Part shown: positions 43,711-50,610 of the stretch, one piece after another
How the letters are laid out: each line of letters starts with the position of its first letter
How positions within the stretch are numbered: position 1 is the first letter of the stretch
From: Palauibacter sp965207805
GTDB lineage: Bacteria > Gemmatimonadota > Gemmatimonadetes > Palauibacterales > Palauibacteraceae
Direction of reading: 5' to 3'
DNA length: 64,000 nt
NCBI GenBank assembly: GCA_965207805.1
Contig: OZ242312.1
Coordinates: forward strand, 3,100,001-3,164,000
Notes under the pieces: generated by a model
The model's database searches: none
Told to the model about the DNA's origin: nothing
What the model saw: only the letters and a program-made list of their open reading frames with translations
Made by a program: the position numbers and the translations under genes

Positions 43711-43746
43711 TGACACGTTCTGAAACAACCTGACACGTCCTGACAC
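43711..43746. repeat. Four TGACAC hexamers at 10-bp spacing
   Basis: TGACAC starts at 43711, 43731 and 43741, and TGAAAC at 43721, giving four near-identical units one helical turn apart (TGACACGTTC, TGAAACAACC, TGACACGTCC, TGACACAATA). This looks like an iteron-type or multi-dimer binding site. The protein that reads it is not known. Confidence 0.7.
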
Positions 43747-44359
43747 AATAGGGTGTTTCCGACCGGTTGACTTCAGGGCCGGCGTCCATCCAGCGTCCAA
43801 GCATGGAGACGCCGAAACACCAGTCCAACACGCGGATCTGCACATCCCCAGTGGACACCTCCGCACCGTCTGCCACGGTATTCGTGGTGAAGCTCCGAGC
43901 CTGAACCGTGCGGACGGTCCCATTTCCGGAAGCTCTCGACACGGGCGGGGATCGGCTTCGGCCGTCGTCGTCTCGGCCGGCTGGCTTGAAACCTATCGCG
44001 GATGGAACTCGTAGGATGCCGCCCTTCGGGTCACCGAAGGGTGCAGGACGGCACCAGCGAACGAGGCGAAGCACCGGAGGAATCGCACGTAATCAGGTTG
44101 ATCCACCCGAAGGCGGAACCGGTGCCCGTGCCCAGCTACATGGGCGCTGGCGAGATCGTTCGCCGCTCCGGCTTCCGGAGTGCATGGACGGCCCGGCATC
44201 GCCGGTCTCCGTCCCACCTCCAGCCGCGCTTCGCGAGGTCCGTCTGAACGGGTTCCCAGGCGCGCACGCGGAGGTGCTCTTCCAGGGCGTCGGATCCTGT
44301 GGTGGCCGGGTCCCGGGCGCGGCCCCCACGGGGGATTTTGGCGCGGCTAAGGCCGGAGA

Positions 44360-44393
44360 GCCAGCATACCCCCGGTATAACCGAGGGGCTGGC
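44360..44393. other. Inverted repeat, oriT candidate of the inner element
   Basis: GCCAGC (44360-44365) and GCTGGC (44388-44393) enclose an imperfect palindrome CCCCCGGTATAACCGAGGGG. It lies about 100 bp before mobC. Its outer arms begin GCCAG, like the corresponding repeat of the outer element at 32547. An oriT is expected at this place; no nic site is assigned. Confidence 0.5.
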
Positions 44394-44490
44394 GAGGGAC
44401 GTTGCCCCTTCGATCCCCGACAGACCCGCGCTCCGGTGGATGGCGCGGGCGGGGGCGTCGCCCCCCTTCCCCCCGTGGCGGCGCGGCTCG

Positions 44491-44829
44491 ATGGCTAGAA
44501 GCCGCCCGGTCCTCGTCGCCGTCCGCCTCACGCCGGACGAGTCCGCCGACTGGCGGACCAAGGCCAAGGCCGCCGGCGTGCCGCTCTCGGTGCTGGTCCG
44601 CCGGGCGATGGCCCGCACGCGGACCTGGACGGTCCCGGCAGCCGAGGTCGAGCGCGAGCGCAACCTTCAAGTCTCCCGGATCGGGAACAACCTCAACCAG
44701 ATCGCGCGGTGGGCAAACACTCACAAGGGGGCGGTCGAGGCCGTCGAGGTGATCGGCCATCTCATCGCCGTCAAGCGGGCGCTCGCGGCCCTGTCCCCTC
44801 TGGAAGACCCGGACCCGGATGCTGGTTAA
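44491..44829 (+). CDS. MobC-like relaxosome protein of the inner element
   Basis: 112 residues. PVLVAVRLTPDESADWRTKA resembles a ribbon-helix-helix start, and VSRIGNNLNQIARWANTHKG is the MobC signature, shared with the outer element's protein (GVNLNQIARALNSG). The end overlaps the relaxase start by 11 bp. ATG at 44491 fits family length. Confidence 0.87.
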   Translation: MARSRPVLVAVRLTPDESADWRTKAKAAGVPLSVLVRRAMARTRTWTVPAAEVERERNLQVSRIGNNLNQIARWANTHKGAVEAVEVIGHLIAVKRALAALSPLEDPDPDAG

Positions 44830-46390
44830 GTTCTTGGCCCGCGGAACCGGATCGGCGCGGGACGCTGCCAAGTACCTCCTCGGGGAGTTGGACGCGGCCG
44901 GGAAGCCGCGCGAAGGCGTCGAGGTGCTGCGCGGGGATCCGAACGACGTGGCCGCCTTGGCCGACACGCTGGAGTTCGAGCACAGGTACACGTCCGGCGT
45001 GATCGCGTGGGCACCGGAGGACCACCCGACCGACGATCAGATCGAAGGCGTCCTCGACGAGTTCGAAAAGACGGCATGGGCCGGGCTCGAACCCGACCGC
45101 TACGCATGGGCGGCGGTGCTGCACCGCGAGAAGGGCGGAGGCGCTCACGTCCATGTCCTCGCCGCGCGGTGCGACCTGGAGACCGGCCGCAGCCTGAACA
45201 TCGCCCCGCCGGGCTGGGAGAAGACCTTCGGTCCCCTTCGGGACGCCTTCAACCACGAACACGGCTGGGCTCGCCCGGACGATCCGGCGCGGGCCAGGGT
45301 GGAGCAGCCCGGCCACCGCGCCTACATCGAGGCGGCGCGGCTACGGGCCGGGCTCCGGCTCGAAGCATCCCCCCGCGACCTGATCCGGGACTACCTGCTC
45401 CAGCGCGTTGAGCACGGCATGGTGCGGAATCGCGCCGATGTCGTCTCCGCACTGCGGGAGGCGGGCCTCGAAGTGCCCCGCCAAGGCAAGGAATACCTCA
45501 CCGCGCTCGACCCCGAGACCGGGGACCGCTGGCGTCTCAAGGGAGAACTGTATGGAGAGAACTTCGATCGCGAACGATTTGAGCGACCGGCTGCGGAAGC
45601 GGCTGGAGAGCGAGCGCAGGGAGATCGAGGAGTTGACCGCGAGCGAGCTGAAGCGGCTCGCCGAGAACTCGCGGCGCGTTGCGAGGAACGCGCTGCGTAC
45701 AATCGAGCGCGATACGGAGGAGGCGACCGGACGGATGCGCGAGTTGCTCGTCAGGGCGTGGCTCCGGCCGCTGATCGTCGGCCTGAGCCTTTGGCTCGGT
45801 TTCTTCGGCGGAAGCTGGGCGACGATGCGCTGATTGGGGTGGAGCATCCACGACCGGATCGAGACGCTGGCGACGGCGAACGCGCGAATCGAGGAGGCGC
45901 ACGGGACGCTGGCGGAACTGGAGGCGGACACCTGGGGGATCGCGCTCCGGGAGATCAAGGGGGAACGCTACGTGGTGCTGCCATTCGGGACACGGGCGGT
46001 CCCGGGCTGGAAGGTGCGGGACCGTCCGGCCGTGAAGCTGTCGAACAGGTAAAGGAGCTTTATGAGCGAGTTGGAACGGCAGTTGACGGAGGCCTTGAAG
46101 AGGTTGTCCGTGCAGTACGAGCGGGAACAGCGGCGGCACTCCGGGCAGATCGAAGCCTTGCACGAGTACGCCGAAGTCTTGCGAGAATACGTCGAAGCCT
46201 TGAGGCAGCACGCCGAGCGGCAGAGCGGGGAGAGCGAAGCCTTGCGGACGCGGATCGAACGGCTGGACGGGCAAGTGGAACACTTGGCCGAGTGCTACGG
46301 CACGCTCGCATCAACCTTGCGCTGATGGTGACGAGATTGCGCCTGCGCGCGGATCGCGACCGCGGCCGCGATCATGGGCCGAGCCGCTGA
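44819..46390 (+). CDS. Relaxase (MobA/VirD2-like) of the inner element
   Basis: 523 residues. The start MLVKFLARGTGSARDAAKYL and the metal triad GGAHVHVLAARCDLETG near residue 108 (HxHxxA) identify the nuclease domain (about 1-200). The C-terminal half (from about 245) is Arg/Glu/Gly-rich and of low sequence character, because two other genes are encoded in another frame of the same DNA, as in ColE1-type mobilization loci. It should nick oriT and pilot the strand. Overlaps mobC by 11 bp. Confidence 0.88.
   Translation: MLVKFLARGTGSARDAAKYLLGELDAAGKPREGVEVLRGDPNDVAALADTLEFEHRYTSGVIAWAPEDHPTDDQIEGVLDEFEKTAWAGLEPDRYAWAAVLHREKGGGAHVHVLAARCDLETGRSLNIAPPGWEKTFGPLRDAFNHEHGWARPDDPARARVEQPGHRAYIEAARLRAGLRLEASPRDLIRDYLLQRVEHGMVRNRADVVSALREAGLEVPRQGKEYLTALDPETGDRWRLKGELYGENFDRERFERPAAEAAGERAQGDRGVDRERAEAARRELAARCEERAAYNRARYGGGDRTDARVARQGVAPAADRRPEPLARFLRRKLGDDALIGVEHPRPDRDAGDGERANRGGARDAGGTGGGHLGDRAPGDQGGTLRGAAIRDTGGPGLEGAGPSGREAVEQVKELYERVGTAVDGGLEEVVRAVRAGTAAALRADRSLARVRRSLARIRRSLEAARRAAERGERSLADADRTAGRASGTLGRVLRHARINLALMVTRLRLRADRDRGRDHGPSR
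45552..46052 (+). pseudogene. mobB-like gene nested in the relaxase gene, with in-frame TGA
   Basis: ATG at 45552 has GGAG six bases upstream. The first 93 codons include a helical region and the membrane span RPLIVGLSLWLGFFGGSWAT; TGA follows at 45831-45833. The same frame then continues to 46052 with LGWSIHDRIETLATANARIEEA, GTLAELEADTWGIALREI and VLPFGTRAVPGW, which is the expected rest of MobB/MbeB-type proteins. The family has Trp after GSW--M-, so TGG mutated to TGA fits. It may be a nonsense mutation, readthrough or assembly error. ATG at 45861 or GTG codons could restart. Confidence 0.7.
46062..46325 (+). CDS. MobD/MbeD-like mobilization protein, nested in the relaxase gene
   Basis: 87 residues, coiled-coil throughout. 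MSELERQLTEALKRLSVQYE is very close in pattern to MbeD/MobD of ColE1-type plasmids. A strong AAAGGAG site lies five bases before the ATG, supporting translation although the gene lies wholly inside the relaxase reading frame region. MbeD helps entry exclusion or mobilization efficiency in ColE1; the role here is inferred. Confidence 0.8.
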   Translation: MSELERQLTEALKRLSVQYEREQRRHSGQIEALHEYAEVLREYVEALRQHAERQSGESEALRTRIERLDGQVEHLAECYGTLASTLR

Positions 46391-46482
46391 TGGCTTCCGT
46401 AAGGGTTGGATCTGGCGCGGGCGATGCCGCTCCGCGAGCTTTGGTGCGCGCAGATCGTGCGGCCCATCACGAGAGGAATCGA

Positions 46483-47646
46483 ATGATGGGAAGCACGAAG
46501 CGGGACCGGCGCAGCTATAGCGCCGGCGAGTGGGGCCGGAACCGGGTGAGGGTGTTCGCCGATCCCAAGACCGGCATCTTCCAGATTGAGTGGCGGGAGA
46601 ACGGACGCAGGCTCACCCGGTCTCTGAAGCACCGGGATTGGGCGCGGGCCAAGCGGCAGGCCGACGAGGTCGCCGCCGGCCTCGCCGGGCCGGACCTGAA
46701 TGGCAAGGCGAAAGCCGAGCCCGAGCCGCCGACACTGGGAGTGCTTTTTGACATCTACGGTGAGGAGGTGACGCCCACCAAGACGCCGCAGTCCCGGCGT
46801 CGGGACCGGGCCACGATGGCGATGTTCCTCAAGTGCTTCGGCAGGGACCGAAGGCCGGAGACCCTTTCGCAACGCGACTGGGACCGCTTCATCCGGGAGC
46901 GCCGGTCGGGAAGGATCGGTCCCAGAGGCAAGCCTGTGGGCAACCGGATGATCGAATGCGACCTGACGCTCCTGATGGCGGTGCTGAACTGGGCGGCGCG
47001 GTCGAGGGACGACCACGGTCGACTGCTCTTGGACAGGAACCCGCTGAAGGGCCTCAAGAAGCCCAGGGCGAAGAACCCCACCCGGGTTGTTCTGACTGAG
47101 GACGAGTACCGGGCGATGCTCGGGGTTTCCCGGCAGGTGGACTGGCGGTTCCGCGTCGCGCTCGTGCTCGCCCACGAGACCGGGCACAGGATCGGCGCGA
47201 TTCGCAACCTCCGGTGGAACGACATCGACTTCGAGAGCAAGGAGGTGCGGTGGCGGGCGGAACACGAGAAGACGGGCTATGAGCACACCACGCCACTGAC
47301 CGACGATGCGCTGGCCGCGCTTGAAGAGGCGCGGCGGGTGAACCCCGGAAGCGGCAACGGTCCGGTGCTGCCCGCACCGAAACAGCCCTCGCATTGCCTC
47401 GGTCGCTACATGGCGCTGAGGTGGTGGTACAAGGCCGCGAAACTCGCGGGTCTCGAACCGAAGCGGGGCCGGGGCTGGCACTCGCTCAGGCGCAAGTTCG
47501 CTTCGGACCTGATGGACCAGCCGCTAAAGGTGCTCTGCGAACTCGGAGGCTGGAAGGAGCCCACGACCGTGCTGCGTTGCTACCAGCAGGCCAACCCGGG
47601 ACAACTCAGGAAAGCTCTGGATGGCCGCCGGAGGGTTCGCACCTGA
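46483..47646 (+). CDS. Tyrosine integrase of the inner element
   Basis: 387 residues. An N-terminal arm-binding domain (RSYSAGEWGRNRVRVFADPK) and a core-binding SAM-like domain (about 90-190) precede the catalytic domain with R in HETGHRIGAIRNLRW, HxxR in GRGWHSLRRKF, and the nucleophile Tyr in TTVLRCYQQ. All catalytic residues are present. GAGAGGAAT upstream serves as a ribosome site, and the 12-mer CGCAGATCGTGC (46449-46460) lies in the leader. It is the only complete integrase in the composite element, so it may mobilise both elements. Confidence 0.93.
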   Translation: MMGSTKRDRRSYSAGEWGRNRVRVFADPKTGIFQIEWRENGRRLTRSLKHRDWARAKRQADEVAAGLAGPDLNGKAKAEPEPPTLGVLFDIYGEEVTPTKTPQSRRRDRATMAMFLKCFGRDRRPETLSQRDWDRFIRERRSGRIGPRGKPVGNRMIECDLTLLMAVLNWAARSRDDHGRLLLDRNPLKGLKKPRAKNPTRVVLTEDEYRAMLGVSRQVDWRFRVALVLAHETGHRIGAIRNLRWNDIDFESKEVRWRAEHEKTGYEHTTPLTDDALAALEEARRVNPGSGNGPVLPAPKQPSHCLGRYMALRWWYKAAKLAGLEPKRGRGWHSLRRKFASDLMDQPLKVLCELGGWKEPTTVLRCYQQANPGQLRKALDGRRRVRT

Positions 47647-47741
47647 GATCCCCGAAAGGGCGGGAATCAATCGGCGAGAGTCGAACCACTGAAGCCCGCA
47701 ACTACCACGTTCACAACAAGATGCGCGTCTAGCAACACTTG

Positions 47742-47751
47742 CTGGAGAAGC
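47742..47751. repeat. attR core of the inner element
   Basis: Exact second copy of CTGGAGAAGC (see 32976-32985). The 95 bp before it (from 47647) contain no gene and resemble the right end of the outer element: CGCAACTACCACGTTCACAA here and CGTAACTTCAACATCCATAA before the outer attR (from about 48702). Confidence 0.85.
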
Positions 47752-48653
47752 TCTTTGACATCTACGGTGAAGAGGTGACGCCCTCGAAGGGCGCGCATAC
47801 GCGGGGCCACGACCGGGCCGCCACGCAAATGTTCCTCCGGCTGTTCGGACGGAACCGCGACCCGGCCACCCTTTCCCAAAGGGATTGGGACCGGTTCATT
47901 CGTGTACGGCGGGCGGGCAGGATCGGACCGAGCGGAAGGCCCGTGTCGGACCGAACGGTCGAATACGACCTGAAGTTCCTGATCGCGGTTCTGAACTGGG
48001 CCGAGAGATCGAGGGACGAGCGGGGTCGGTTGCTTCTCGACCGAAACCCGCTCAAGGGCCTCAGGAAGCCCACGGAGAAGAACCCGAACCGGGTGGTGCT
48101 CTCCGAGGAGGAATACAAGGCGATGCTCGGGGTGTCCGGGCAGGTCGACTGGCGGTTCCATGTCGCGCTCGTGCTCACGCACGAAACCGGACACCGCATC
48201 GGTGCCGTCCGCCAGCTTCGGTGGCCCGACATCGACTTCGAGGGCGAAGCAGTCCAGTGGCGCGCCGAGCACGACAAGTTGGGCTACGAGCACCGGACTC
48301 CGCTGACCTCCGACGCGCTCGCTGTTCTGGAGGACGCGCGGCGGAAAAACCCCGGATCTGGGGACGCGCCGATCCTGCCCGCGCCGAAGAATCCCTCCGC
48401 CTGCATGAGTTCCACGTTGGCGTATGAGTGGTGGAGCAGGGCTCAAAGGCTCGCGGGGCTGGAGCCGAAGCCCGGCAGGGGCTGGCACTCGCTTCGGCGG
48501 AAGTTCGCCAGCGATCTGATGGACCAACCGCTGAAGGTGCTCTGCGAGTTGGGCGGCTGGAAGACGGCGAAGACGGTTCTTCAGTGCTATCAGCGCGCGG
48601 ATGAAGGACAGCTTCGGACGGCTCTGGAAGCTCGCGGAAGATCCCGCGCCTAG
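47742..48653 (+). pseudogene. 3' part of outer-element integrase
   Basis: 303 codons beginning LEKLFDIYGEEVTPSKG and ending at 48653. It contains the core-binding and catalytic domains with R in HETGHRIGAVRQLRW, HxxR in GRGWHSLRRKF and Tyr in KTVLQCYQ, all intact. It lacks the N-terminal domain, which is at 32727-32985. A TTG at 47739 could start translation of a truncated protein (304 residues), so residual catalytic activity is possible. It is about 75 percent like the intact inner integrase by eye. Confidence 0.88.
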
Positions 48654-48727
48654 ATCCGCAATCGGCGGGAGTCAAACGGCTGGAATCCGACCGGCCAATC
48701 TCGTAACTTCAACATCCATAAGCGGAT

Positions 48728-49828
48728 GTGGGTCCACGACCTACCGCCTTCCTGGCGCGGCCGCGCGACGGCGTCGGGGCGGGCGGCGAGGCGGGCGCGG
48801 GCGGCGGGGGCTGGGAGCTGGACGGACCGCATTTCCCGGGAGAGGAAGTCTACGCGCTGGCGTACGACGACCGTGCCGGCAGGTCGCGACTGTGGGCGGC
48901 GCCGCACAGTCCCTTCTGGGGAACGACGCTGCGCTTCTCGGACGACTTCGGGGCGAGCTGGTCGGGGAAGGCCGAGCGTTCGGTCAGGTTTCCCGAGGAC
49001 TCCGGACTCTCCCTCAAGCGCGTCTGGCAGATCCAGCCGGGGTCGACCCGCGAACCGGACGTGATCCGGCTGGGCGTGGAGCCCGCCTGCCTGTTCATCT
49101 CGCACGATGCGGGCGAGAAGTGGGAGGCAGTGGAGGGGCTGCTGAACCACCCCCACCGGGAGCGGTGGGTGGGGGGCGCCGGCGGGCTCTGCCTGCACAC
49201 GATCATCACGGACGGCGAGCCGGGCGGGCGGGCGACGATCGCCATCTCGGCGGCGGGGGCGTACCGCAGCGACGACGGCGGCGCGACGTGGGCCGCGCGC
49301 AACGAGGGGGTGCGCGCGGAGTTCCTCCCCGACAAGCACCCGGAGTTCGGCCAGTGCGTGCACAAGATCGTGCACCATCCGTCGAATCCGGGGCGGCTCT
49401 TCCTGCAGAACCACTGGGGACTGTACCGGAGCGACGACTGGGGCGATTCGTGGACGGACATCGCGAACGGCGTGCCGTCCGACTTCGGCTTCGCGATGGC
49501 GATGCACCCGAGCGATGCCGACACGGTCTACATCGTGCCGCTCGAATCGGACGGCTTCCGGTGTACGCCCGAGGCGAAGCTGCGCGTCTACCGGACCCGG
49601 GACGGCGGCGCGAGATGGGAGGCGCTCACCGAGGGACTCCCGCAGCGGAACGCGTACGAAACCGTGCTCCGCGACGCGCTGGACACGCTCGCCCCCGGGC
49701 AGGTGTTCTTCGGCACCCGCAGCGGCAAGGTATACGCCTCCCGCGACGACGGGACGACGTGGGGGCTGGTGTGCGAGGGTCTCCCGCCGGTGGTCTGCGT
49801 GAAGGCGTGCGCGCCCCGGGGCGCCTGA
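48728..49828 (+). pseudogene. 3' part of BNR/sialidase-like gene, possibly still expressed
   Basis: Host sequence resumes at the 12-bp core (48745) as AFLARPRDG and runs to 49828. BNR-type blades are visible: FPGEEVYALAYDDRAGRSRL, SDDFGASWSG, SHDAGEKWEAVEGLL, SDDGGATWAARNEG, SDDWGDSWTDIANG, SRDDGTTWGLVCEGLP (Asp-box S-D-G-x-T-W pattern). Only the first 20 or so residues are lost. A GTG at 48728 inside the element end opens the same frame and would give a 366-residue protein missing part of blade one, so it may still be made. Function of this family is unclear; it need not be a sialidase. Confidence 0.85.
48745..48756. repeat. attR core of the outer element
   Basis: Exact second copy of CGCCTTCCTGGC (see 24817-24828). 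The preceding 90 bp hold no gene and resemble the right end of the inner element. Confidence 0.85.
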
Positions 49829-50133
49829 TGCCGTCCGGGACGCCGGCCACCGGCCTCGTGCGCGTGACGCTGCCCGCCGCGCTGACGGAGTTCACGGGCG
49901 GACGGGCCGTGGTCGGCGTCCCCGGCGCGCCCGCCCCGGTCGGGGAGATCCTGGCCGGACTCGGGGCCGCCCACCCTGGCGTCCGCGACCGCCTGATCAC
50001 GGAGCGGGGCGGCCTGCGGCCGCACGTGAACGTCTTCGTGGACGGCGAGAACATCCGCTTCCTGGACGGTCTGGACACCCCCGTCACGGACGGCGCCGAA
50101 GTCGTCGTCCTCCCCGCCGTCAGCGGCGGCTGA
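49828..50133 (+). CDS. MoaD/ThiS-like ubiquitin-fold protein
   Basis: 101 residues, ending in the Gly-Gly tail (VVVLPAVSGG) that sulfur carriers need for thiocarboxylate formation. VRVTLPAALTEFTGG at the start and VNVFVDGENIRFLDGLDTPV in the middle match the MoaD/ThiS fold. Start codon overlaps the stop of the BNR gene (ATGA-type), so the two were translationally coupled before the insertion. Its activating E1-like enzyme is not in the window. Role may be molybdopterin or another sulfur transfer. Confidence 0.88.
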   Translation: MPSGTPATGLVRVTLPAALTEFTGGRAVVGVPGAPAPVGEILAGLGAAHPGVRDRLITERGGLRPHVNVFVDGENIRFLDGLDTPVTDGAEVVVLPAVSGG

Positions 50134-50274
50134 CCCGGGCCGTCGCCGAGGTTATGGCTCGGCGTCGAACAGGGACTCGATCTCCGTCGATCCCATAGTT
50201 TCGAGCAAGCCGAGGGGAGCCCCCCGAATCCGATCACGGCCCCGCTCGACACTCGTGGATGAGGTGCAGGTCTC

Positions 50275-50478
50275 ATGAAACTCAAGATCGTCGTTCATCA
50301 AGCAGAGGAAGGCGGCTACTGGGCGGAAGTACCGGCCATCGCCGGATGCGTATCCCAGGGCGAGTCGTTCGACGAGCTGATGCGAAACGTCCGCGAGGCG
50401 GTTGAGGGTTGCCTGTCCGTGGACCTGCTCGACATCCCGATCTCGGACACGGACAGGGTTGTCGAGATTGCCGTGTGA
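50275..50478 (+). CDS. hicB: HicB-family antitoxin
   Basis: 67 residues. KIVVHQAEEGGYWAEVPAIAG and the following CVSQGESFDELMRNVREAVEG form the HicB partial RNase H fold; the catalytic residues are not expected in antitoxins. The DNA-binding tail found in longer HicB proteins is absent. It overlaps the remnant of hicA. The 140 bp before it contain only a hairpin CGCCGAG-GTTATGG-CTCGGCG (50144-50164). Confidence 0.88.
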   Translation: MKLKIVVHQAEEGGYWAEVPAIAGCVSQGESFDELMRNVREAVEGCLSVDLLDIPISDTDRVVEIAV

Positions 50479-50599
50479 AGACCCTCAGCGGGGCGTTGCC
50501 GCCCGAGTCTCAGTCCCCGTCCACGGCAACGCCGACCTCAAGCGACGGTTGCAGAGACACCTGATGAAGATTGCCGAACTCGATGAGTCGGAGCGATAG
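50475..50599 (+). pseudogene. hicA: Degraded hicA toxin gene
   Basis: GTG at 50475 overlaps the hicB stop and reads VKTLSG, the normal HicA start, but that frame soon leaves family sequence. Another frame then reads ARVSVPVHGNADLKRRLQRHL and MKIAELDESER to 50599, the normal HicA C-terminus. The middle of the gene, including the catalytic-His dsRBD-like core, is deleted with a frameshift. HicB is thus left without a working toxin. Confidence 0.8.
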
Positions 50600-50610
50600 G
50601 TGAGGCGCGC

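Larger units (their letters stand above)
43622..44490. other. Gene-free region with phased repeats and oriT candidate
   Basis: About 870 bp between hsdR and mobC; open frames lack ribosome sites and known motifs. It holds four hexamers at exact 10-bp spacing (43711-43746) and a large inverted repeat at 44360-44393. CCCC-CACG-GGGG followed by TTTT near 44323-44339 may be a weak plus-strand terminator. Confidence 0.5.
32986..47751. mobile_element. Inner integrative mobilizable element (14.8 kb)
   Basis: Bounded by the 10-bp repeat, it sits inside the outer element's integrase gene. Left to right it holds a conserved left end, a reverse transcriptase cassette (33188-34755), a DUF2513 gene, a type I restriction operon with PIN and DUF433/DUF5615 genes (35744-43621), a candidate oriT, mobC, relaxase with nested mobB/mobD, and an intact integrase (46483-47646) at its right end. 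Gene order at the right end and sequence of both ends match the outer element, so the two belong to one family. No T4SS is present. Confidence 0.88.
24829..48756. mobile_element. Outer integrative mobilizable element (23.9 kb, composite)
   Basis: Bounded by the 12-bp direct repeat, it interrupts a BNR/sialidase-like gene. It contains its own integrase (split), a MobC/relaxase pair at 30949-32483, a secreted-protein cargo block at 25491-30155, and a second, related element at 32986-47751. Without that guest it would be 9162 bp. No conjugation channel (T4SS) genes are present, so it should need a helper for transfer: an integrative mobilizable element. Its own integrase is broken by the guest, and excision may now depend on the guest's integrase. 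Confidence 0.88.

Noticed and set aside
43676..44498. Open frames in the hsdR-mobC gap
   Set aside because: No ribosome sites or recognised sequence; one crosses the phased repeats.
45831..45833. TGA recoding to Trp in mobB
   Set aside because: Other genes in the window use TGA as an ordinary stop (for example pyrK, hsdR, ATGA overlaps), so a mutation or error is more likely.
24829..48756. Prophage
   Set aside because: No capsid, tail, terminase or lysis genes; relaxase/MobC genes instead indicate mobilizable elements.
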